Origin: Zanthoxylum bungeanum
Taxonomy: Eukaryota; Streptophyta; Magnoliopsida; Sapindales; Rutaceae
Direction: 5' to 3'
Length of the DNA: 64,000 nucleotides
Assembly (NCBI GenBank): GCA_019454045.1
Contig: SKCR01015054.1
Location: forward strand, 1 to 64,000
Part shown: piece by piece, positions 56,572 to 64,000 of the stretch
Layout of the letters: every line of letters begins with the position of its first letter
How positions within the stretch are numbered: position 1 is the stretch's first letter
Program-made: the position numbers and the translations under genes
The notes under the pieces: model-generated
Databases searched by the model: none
Told to the model about the DNA's origin: nothing
The model's input: only the letters and a program-made list of their open reading frames with translations

Positions 56572-59095
56572 GGTAATTCTACTACTGTTACATTATAGTG
56601 CCATGATATTGCGGGACGAAGGTATCACAATATAAATTACGTTTGGACACATATATACTTGCGGAACGACTTTGGGGACAATCGATAAATTCTTCGGAAA
56701 TCCGATACGAGATTCTAAGATATTCCATTTCAGATAACCCACGGTAATTAAGGCGTAACTTTCTCATATGAACTCGGATTCTTATGAATTGTATATCGTC
56801 GGAAATCTGAGATCGAGATCTACAACTTTCACGTTGAACATGTTTCCAAATTCGGACTTGAAATATGTCAAAAATGTAAGTCAAATATTTGGATGAATAG
56901 TAATTTCGGGCTCAAGTTTAAGAATCTCAAACTTTCCACACACTTCTACACTTTTCTCCAACCTTCCAAATATCATACAACCCCTACTATATAAAGAGTA
57001 CACTATTCACCAAATCAAAAATTTTTAACAAAATGAAAGGAGAAACCGTAAGAAGAAGAAAAGAGAGAAAGAAGAAAAAAAAAAAAAAGAGAAGAGAAAG
57101 GAGAAAATGGAAAAGGATGGCAAAAACCATTCTCCAAAAGCTTGAAGGAAGAAGAACAAGTAGTGAAGGCTTGAGGAATGAAGAAAAATCAAGAGAAATG
57201 AGGTAAGACAACTTGACCCAAATTGTTGAGTTTTTAAGTTTTGATGATTATAGTAAGTTCATTGACTTGGTAGTGATGATGAATAAGTGATTTTTGTGTT
57301 AATAAAATGGTAATTGGAGAGAAACCCCAACTTATTCAATTTTAGGTAAAATTAGGAAAAGATAATAGAATGGATATAAGATGATGTTGAGTGAGGTATT
57401 GGTAGTGTGGTGAATATTATTTGAAGCCAAATGGAATGGTTTATGCAATAGAAAAATTGTTATAGAAGTTTGGGGATGCATTTGGAAAGACTTAAGCATG
57501 AGGAAACAAAGCAGAAACCTGGAAATCAGGTTCGCGTCGTGACGCAAAATGGTTTCGCATCGCGATGCATAGAAGAAAATTTAGGGCCGATTCTGGAATG
57601 GTTGCGTCGCGACGCGAGATGAAAATATCCCCAAAACAGTTTTTAAATCAGTCCAGTTCCACCCCAGCCTGTTAGAGACCACCTTTAGGGTCTCGTATCA
57701 GTTCCTATGCATATATTACGTCTTATTCCGAGCGTGATGTATTAAGTGACGATAGTACGGACTTGAATTGAGAAAGTTTAACCTAGTTCTGAAACTCATC
57801 TCATGGTTTGTAATCTAACCAAGATATCATTTATAGACCATTGCAGGAATCGTATTCTCTTTCGTCGAAGCGTTACAGCACCAGCCAGATTCCAATAAGT
57901 GAGTGGACACTTCTCCTTTCAAGTTGATTTTCTTATTGATTTATTATTTATGAAACGAGATTTACTTTTTCAGCACATAGGGCGTTAGCTATACTTCTTT
58001 TCAGTTTTATGTTAAATGAAATGTTTTATACAGCTTTGAGATTTAAAACATGAGTTTTATGTTTTAAGGGGCATGGGGAAAAGACCCACCCCAGTATGCA
58101 ACTTGATACAGTTGGAATTGACGGACAGAGACATGTGCACATGTAAAGGACTGGGGGGACGACGATACGTAATGCCCACAGATCCTAGTTCAGGGCTAGG
58201 GGACGGCAATATGTAACGCCCCTAAACCCTAGTTTCAGAGCTTGGAGGGTAGAATAGATCTGCACCCCAAGTTCTAGTTTGTGGCTTGGGAGAGGCGATA
58301 CGTAACGCCCCAAGACCACCAGCTTCAGGGACAGTAGTGGCATGCTTTGGGGGATGGCAATACGTAACGCCCTAAAGTCATGGATTTGTATTGTTGGCTC
58401 CAGTTAGGCGTATGGGGGGACGGCGATACGTGACGCCCTCATACGTCAAGTTTTTTCAGATACAGAAAAGTTTACAGTTATTAGATTTTCAGTAAACAGT
58501 TTTCAGAAAATCAGAGATCATAAATAGTTTTCAGAAACCAGACTTTCGAAAGCAAAAATCAGAAAGATAAGATTTATAACAGAGTTTTCGAAGTAAAATT
58601 TTCAGAAAAAGAGATTTCATATAGTTTAATTCTGAAACTTTGGTTTTAGACCAAATGATTTTATATCAGTATTTCAGTTGTTTTTATCGTCCACTCACTT
58701 AGTTCGTACGACGATCTAACCCCCCCACTCTCAGTTTTCTTATTTTGTAGGTATTCCCGGAGGACAAACTCGAGAGGACGGATACTGATGCAGTCACTAA
58801 GGTATGGAGTCCACCAGTTCAAGACAGTGAGAGAGTAAGAGTCCAGTCAGAGTCATACAGGAGTCATATATTAGTCTTAAGTAATATGATAGTCATTGTA
58901 AATATATGTTATTAAGTTTACAATTATGATCATTGATTTTGTAATTCATGTTGATTAGTTTTACATTGGTTCTATACTTAAGAGTTTGATTGAGAAAGGA
59001 GTAATAATATAGTGTATAGTCATAAAGACAGAGGCTCAGGGGAATAGTACGGCATATTCCCTACCGGTAGTATTTCCCATATCGGGGATGTTACA
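56572..59095 (+). mobile_element. Del/Tekay-like gypsy 5' LTR
   Basis: A 2524-bp LTR from TGTAACGACCGG to GGGGATGTTACA, the termini typical of chromovirus gypsy LTRs, followed by a PBS. It inserted into the Athila-2 LTR. Contents: a purine-rich tract (57040-57115), TCGCGA words (57530-57610), ACGT-core near-palindromes (58145-58445), and a splice-like U5 end. There is no coding region; minus-strand open frames over the purine tract are low-complexity artefacts. Confidence 0.85.
58145..58445. repeat. Five dispersed near-palindromes GGGGACGGCGATACGTAACG
   Basis: Copies lie near 58153, 58199, 58288, 58350 and 58416, each between G-runs and CCC with a TACGTAA core. They match the six at 32400-32775 in reverse complement. 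Confidence 0.85.
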
Positions 59096-59099
59096 AAGA

Positions 59100-59110
59100 T
59101 GGTATCAGAG
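59100..59110 (+). promoter_or_regulatory. Primer-binding site of gypsy element (tRNA-iMet type)
   Basis: TGGTATCAGAG lies five bases after the LTR end. Confidence 0.8.
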
Positions 59111-59598
59111 TATTGTCTAGGGAAGTCGGTGACTGCAGTGGGCAGAGTGTTGGGGGTTTTGTATACGCAGTATGTCCGGGATACTCGTTTGCAAGGCACT
59201 ACCTCTCCAGTATCCGATCCTTGAGTACGTCCTAAAGCTCTATAGACAGGTTATAAAGCCTTATTAGATTATTCGAATAGCATTCCTTATGAGAACTATT
59301 ATACTTTAAATCCAAGTTAAGAAATATTCTTTAAGTTATTCCGACCTATTACCACAAGTACAAACGAGCTATGAAATCAGACAGTAAAATTTTAAGAAAA
59401 GTTACCAAGGGAGTGAGAAAGGAAAGCTAAAAGAAAGTAAAGAAAGATGTATAAGAGTGTAAGTAGCCAAAGATAAAGAAAAGTAAAGGGATAGAAATAA
59501 GACAGTCAAATTCTGAGGATATTTACCCTGGACAATAGAAAGAGAATAGGAAATGCCTGAATAAGTAATAAAGTGCCTAGAAGATGTAAGATCCCTTC
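59111..59598 (+). other. Leader of Del/Tekay-like element, truncated
   Basis: A purine-rich leader, noncoding, cut at 59598 by the Tat-type LTR. Its gag and pol must lie beyond the nested insertion or be lost. Confidence 0.6.
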
Positions 59599-61795
59599 TG
59601 TAGGAGCGAAACGGGGTTTACCGCTATGCCTATGATGCTCGGCGACCACGACACTGTTGGGCTCGCAGCCCGTAGAGAGTACGGAGTAGCCCGCGGGGAC
59701 TAAACCGGAGAATAAGGGTGTCGCCACCCAATGTGAACTGGGAAAGTATTTAAGGCCGCACTCACCCCTCGCAAGGGAAGGCCACAAACCGTTCGGTTCA
59801 GAATGGTCCCTTACTTATGCCAGTATAATGGACGGGTTCACACAATGGTATAGCCAAGTCTTAATGCAATTCATACATAAAAGCGAATAAAAAATGTAAT
59901 AACATACCCAAGCAAATAATAATCACAATAACACGATTCCAAAATCATATTAGATTAAGAAACACGAGATGCAATAACGAAAATCAATCAAAAGTGGGAA
60001 AAGCGTCAATAAATAAATAGCAAACAAAAAGGGGGTTAATCGTGCATATATGAGTATTTCCCGAGTGGTACATGGAGTTGTATCCCAAGTACAAACCGCA
60101 CTACCATCCATTCGGATTCGGCTACGGAATTTACGTCTGGGTTTCCATCCGATATACCGCAAGGGATAACAACACACATAAACATTAATGCAATATAAAA
60201 AAAATAGGCATGAAATAATAAAATAATACATATGAGGGTAATCACCAACATGAACAAATAAAATAAAGGCGAAATAATAAAATAACAATAAATAGATAAA
60301 AAGATAAATAACAAACTAAATGCGAAATAATAAAATATCGATGAAAGTGAATAAATAAATAAATAAAAGGATAAATAGCGGAATGCCAATGAAAGAAAGA
60401 ATGTGACCAGAAATTTGGTCGTCTTTGATGTAAGACTTCGCATACCCGGCTGGACGTATTTCACGTCCAGCTAGGCATGCAGCGTCCAGAACTATAAAAA
60501 TAAATAGGGTAAGGGTGCCCTCAGGTCTTACCTTTCAAGTTGCTTTCTTGGAAGTGTGTTAGGCCGTTGCCGGAATGATGGAATCTTGGTTCGCTGGTTC
60601 GCTATTTCTGGTTGGTAGTTCAGTATTTCTAGCTGTTGTTTTGCTATTTCTGGTTACTATTTTACTATTTCTAGTTGCTATTTTCTGGTTGCTATTTTAC
60701 TATTTCAGGTTGCTGTTTTGTTGTTTCTTGTTGCTGTTTTCGAGTTGCTATCTTGCTGGTTTGCTGGTTGCGCTGTTTGCTATTTTTGGCTATTTTTTAC
60801 TATTGTTTTTGGTTGTTTTTTGCTGCTATTTTTGTTGTTTTTAGCTGTTGTTTTTGGTGTTTTGGCTACTATTTTGCGCTGCTGTTTTTGGTGTTTTGGC
60901 TGTTGTTTTGGGCTCCTATTTTTAGTGTTTTGGCTGTTGTTTTCTACTGCTATTTTTCTTGTTGTTTGTGTTCATTTTTTTGGTTTTTTGGTGGCTGGTT
61001 TCTTTCGGTGATGGTGGTTGTTTGGTGGATGGTTTCTTTGAGGGATGGTGGTTATTTAGTGGCTAGTTTTTTTCGGTGATGGTAGTTGTTTGGTGGCTGG
61101 TTTCTTTCATGGATGGTGGTTATTTAGTGGCTGGTTTCTTTCGGTGATGGTGGTTGTTAAAGAAGAAGAAGAAGAACTTAGGGTTTTTTGTTTGGTGATG
61201 ATTGTCGTCCAAAAGCCTTAGAAAAAAAAAGAAGATAAGCCTCTCACTTTGATGATTTGGTCTCTCTTTTATAATGATTTGGAGGGTTCTCTAAACAAGG
61301 AAACAAATCATGTTGATTTGGGGAATTTATTTTGGGAAAGAATCTCATAAATTTGGTGATGAGGATCTCTCAAATCTTGTAATTTGGAAAGGATGGGATT
61401 TCAAATCTTGTTAAATTGGAAAGTGATTTAAGGGGATTTTAGCATGTGGAATTCATGGGATTTTATTTATTTGGGAATATTTTGGCGTGCATGGTGGATT
61501 GTATTGGCTTTGGGCATGTGGATGGATTGCATGGGGTCTTGGGCCGATTGTGTGGGTTGTAGGGTAATGGGCCGGTTGCAAGTGTTTGGGGTTTTTCCAA
61601 GGCTAAGGTTTGAAACAGCGGCTAAGTGAATCCGAGGCTGGCTAGTGAGTCTGAATTCAATGAGGTGTTAATTTTGGAGGTTTTTCTTCCTTCCGACATT
61701 CGTTTTTCGCAACTTCTGTAACTTTTCAGGTAGTGCCTCCATACAAGGCTCATCATCGAGCTCATGTAAAAATACAGTGTCTACAGTCGCCCCCA
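59599..61795 (-). mobile_element. Tat/Ogre-type 3' LTR
   Basis: The minus strand runs from TGTAGACACTGTATT (61795) to TTTCGCTCCTACA (59599), 2197 bp. It shares the start (CGATGATGAG, GGAGGCACTA), the AGACCTGAGGG motif (60510-60520) and the GC-rich end (59690-59810) with the LTRs at 1-2338 and 33897-37246, but has no 175-bp array. The 60575-61100 stretch is low-complexity TTTGCTGTT sequence. A polypurine tract at 61796-61810 marks it as a 3' LTR. CCTTC (59594-59598) is the flanking pentamer. Confidence 0.85.
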
Positions 61796-61810
61796 CTTTG
61801 ATGGGGCTTG
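61796..61810 (-). promoter_or_regulatory. Polypurine tract of Tat-type element
   Basis: The minus strand reads CAAAGTGGGGGCGAC directly before the LTR start TGTAGACACTG. Confidence 0.85.
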
Positions 61811-61911
61811 TGCAGTGTGTGACAGTGACAACCCTATCAAAGTCATGAATGCATTTTTACTTACCTGGTTCGTCGGCCGTTGCCGGACTTACCTGTTGTT
61901 TCGCTGCTTTT

Positions 61912-63800
61912 GTGAGATGCTTCGATCTCTGAGATTTGTTACCGAACTGAGTTGATTTGATGGCGAGGTGCTTCGACCCCTAGGCTTTATTCCCGAACCA
62001 TGCTGGGTGTGAGATACTTCGATCTCTGGCTTTATTCCCGATATGTGCTGAGTTGATGGCGAGGTGCTTCGACCCCTGGGCTTTATTCCCGAACCATGAT
62101 GAGTGTGAGATGCTTCGATCTCTGGGCTTTATTCCCGAACTGTGCTGAGTTGATGGCGAGGTGCTTCGACCCCTGGGCTTTATTCCCAAACCATGCTGGG
62201 TGTGAGATGCTTCGATCTCTAGGCTTCATTCCCGAACTGAGTTGAGTTGATGGCGAGGTGCTTCGACCTCTGGGCTTTATTCCCGAACCATGCTAGGTGT
62301 GAGATGCTTCAATCTCTGGGCCTTATTCCCGAACTGAGTTGATTTGATGGTGAGGTGCTTCGACCCATTGGGTTCATCCCTGCGAGATGCTTTGATCTCT
62401 AGGATTTATTCCCGAACTGAGTTGATTTGATGGTGAGGTACTTCGACCCCTGGGGTTCATCCCTGCGAGATGCTTCGATCTCTAGGATTTATTCCCGAAC
62501 TGAGTAAAATTAGCGAGGTGCTTCGACCCCTGGGATTCATCCCTGCGAGATGCTTCGATCTCTAGGATTCATTCACGAACTGAGTTGATTTGATGGTGAG
62601 GTGCTCCGACCCTTGGGATTCATCCCGGAGAGATGCTTTGATCTCTAGGATTTATTCCTGAACTGAGTTGATTTGATGGTGAGGTACTTCGACCCCTGGG
62701 GTTCATCCCTGCGAGATGCTTCGATCTCTAGGATTTATTCCCGATCTGAGTAAAATTAGCGAGGTTCTTCGACCCCTGGGATTCATCCCTGCGAGATGCT
62801 TTGATCTCTAGGATTCATTCCCGAACTGAGTTGATTTGATGGTGAGGTGCTTCGACCCCTAGGCTTCATTCCCTGTGAGATGCTTGAATATCTAGGATTC
62901 ATTCCCGAACTAAGTTGATTTGATGGTGAGGTGCTTCGACCCCTGGGCTTCATTCCCAAACCATCATGGGTGTGAGATGTTTCGATCTCTGGTCTTCATT
63001 CCCGAACTGAGTTGAGTTGATGGCGAAGTGCTTCGACCTCTGGGCTTTATTCCCGAACCATGTTGGGTGTGAGATGCTTCGATCTCTGGGCTTTATTCCT
63101 GAACTGAGTTGATTTGATGGTGAGGTGCTTCGACCCCTGGGGTTCATCCCTGCGAGATGCTTTGATCTCTAGGATTTATTCCTGAACTGAGTTGATTTGA
63201 TGGTAAGGTGATTCGACCCATGTGGTTCATCCATGCGAGATGCTTCGATCTCTAGGATTTATTCCCGAACTGAGTTGATTTGATGGTGAGGTGCTTCGAC
63301 CGCTTGGATTCATCCCTACGAGATGCTTCGATCTCTAGGATTCATTCCCAAACTGATTTGATTTGATGGTGAGGTACTTCGACCCCTAGGCTTCATTCCC
63401 GAACCATCCTAGGTGTGAGATGCTTCGATCTTTGGGCTTCATTCCCGAACTGAGTTGAGTTGATGGCGAGGTGTTTCGACCCCTGGGCTTTATTCCCGAA
63501 CCATGATGGGTGTGAGATGCTTCAATCTCTGGGCTTTATTCCCGAATTGTGCTGAGTTGATGGCGATGTGCTTCGACCCGTGAGCTTTATTCTTGAACTA
63601 TGCTGAGATGATGGTGAGGTGCTTCGACCCCTGGGCTTTATTCTCGAACCATGCTGGGTGTGAGATGCTTCGATCCCTGGGCTTTATTCCCGAACTATGC
63701 TGAGGTGATGGCGAGGTGCTTCGACCCCTGGGCTTTATTCTCGAACCATGATAGGTGTGAGATGCTTTGATCCCTGGGCTTTATTCCCGAATTGTGCTGA
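61912..63800 (-). repeat. Tandem array of 97- and 83-bp units in Tat 3' UTR
   Basis: About 20 units each contain GAGGTGCTTCGACCCCTGGG and a related half, GAGATGCTTCGATCTCTGGG, each followed by TTATTCCCGAAC. Outer units are about 97 bp, while most units between about 62340 and 62880 and some near 63120-63330 are about 83 bp with TTCATCCCTGCGAG in place of the longer linker. It lies just upstream of the polypurine tract in element orientation, the place where Tat-lineage elements carry hypervariable tandem repeats. Open frames across it are artefacts. Confidence 0.92.
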
Positions 63801-64000
63801 GTTGTTGGAGTTTTGGTCCATCTGCGTTACTTTTCGATCCGCTGGGGAGTTTTTTCTATGATGGTGTGGTGCTTCGACCTCAGGGATTCATTCCCTAACT
63901 GTTGATAATTCCCAAAACTGTTGATAATGGTGGTGAGGCACGTCTCCCCCTGCTCGTCCTCATTCCCGATGAGTTGTTTGTCCTCATTCCCCAGGTTGTT
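63801..64000 (-). other. Interior of Tat-type element beyond the array
   Basis: Diverged half-units (GTGGTGCTTCGACC at about 63865, GTCCTCATTCCC at about 63955 and 63980) continue to the window edge. No coding sequence is visible. Confidence 0.5.

Noticed and set aside
56987..57211. Hydrophobic minus-strand frame.
   Set aside because: It is the reverse of a GA-rich tract in an LTR, giving runs of Phe and Leu.
60575..61079. Hydrophobic frames that look like membrane proteins.
   Set aside because: They arise from low-complexity TTTGCTGTTTT repeats in a Tat-type LTR, and several frames are open at once.
61980..62189. Repetitive minus-strand open frame reading GNKAQGSKHL-like repeats.
   Set aside because: Units of 97 and 83 bp are not multiples of three, so the frame is not maintained across the array.
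61912..63800. Regularly spaced repeats that could suggest a CRISPR array.
   Set aside because: The whole unit repeats with no unique spacers, and the context is a plant retrotransposon 3' UTR.
1..64000. tRNA or rRNA genes.
   Set aside because: I found only tRNA-complementary primer-binding sites (12-20 bp); no cloverleaf-sized sequences were recognised by eye.

Overview
The window is plant nuclear DNA from a gene-poor, repeat-packed region, most likely of a dicot. Nearly all of it is Class I and II transposable elements in at least four layers of nesting. I see no cellular host gene, rRNA, tRNA, CRISPR array or prokaryotic feature. Coding remnants are Ty1/copia gag-protease-integrase-RT-RNase H, Athila-type Ty3/gypsy gag-protease-RT-RNase H-integrase, and two small cargo genes described below.

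Layout. 1-2338: minus-strand Tat/Ogre-type LTR cut by the window edge, with a 175-bp tandem repeat. 3105-7770: degenerate minus-strand copia element split by a CACTA transposon (4608-7564), itself split by a solo LTR (5857-6973). 8756-12218: old gypsy LTR pieces. 12224-31166: a minus-strand copia element (copia-1, TSD GCCTC) whose 5' LTR holds a second, plus-strand, decayed copia element (copia-2, 20333-29258). 31177-32097: a hAT-like MITE. 32841-38910: the 3' part of a relative of copia-1 (copia-3), whose LTR is split by a Tat-type solo LTR (33897-37246, TSD GTAGT). 38911-56571: an old plus-strand Athila-like element (Athila-2), split by a complete minus-strand Athila-like element (Athila-1, 39549-51913, TSD ACGCA) and by a solo LTR (52344-53638). 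56572-59598: the 5' LTR and leader of a Del/Tekay-like gypsy element. 59599-64000: the 3' LTR and tandem-repeat-rich 3' UTR of a minus-strand Tat-type element.

The notable content is in the two Athila-like elements. Both carry, after integrase and before the 3' LTR, the same pair of extra sense-strand genes. The first encodes a small basic, cysteine-motif protein that resembles the nucleic-acid-binding protein of carlaviruses. The second is an intronless LONELY GUY (LOG) homologue, a cytokinin riboside monophosphate phosphoribohydrolase. The two LOG copies have the same length of 217 codons and each is broken by one stop codon at a different place. This suggests that the ancestral retrotransposon carried an intact cytokinin-activation-type gene together with a virus-like gene as stable cargo. 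Target-site duplications, polypurine tracts, primer-binding sites and comparison with uninterrupted copies support most element borders to the base.
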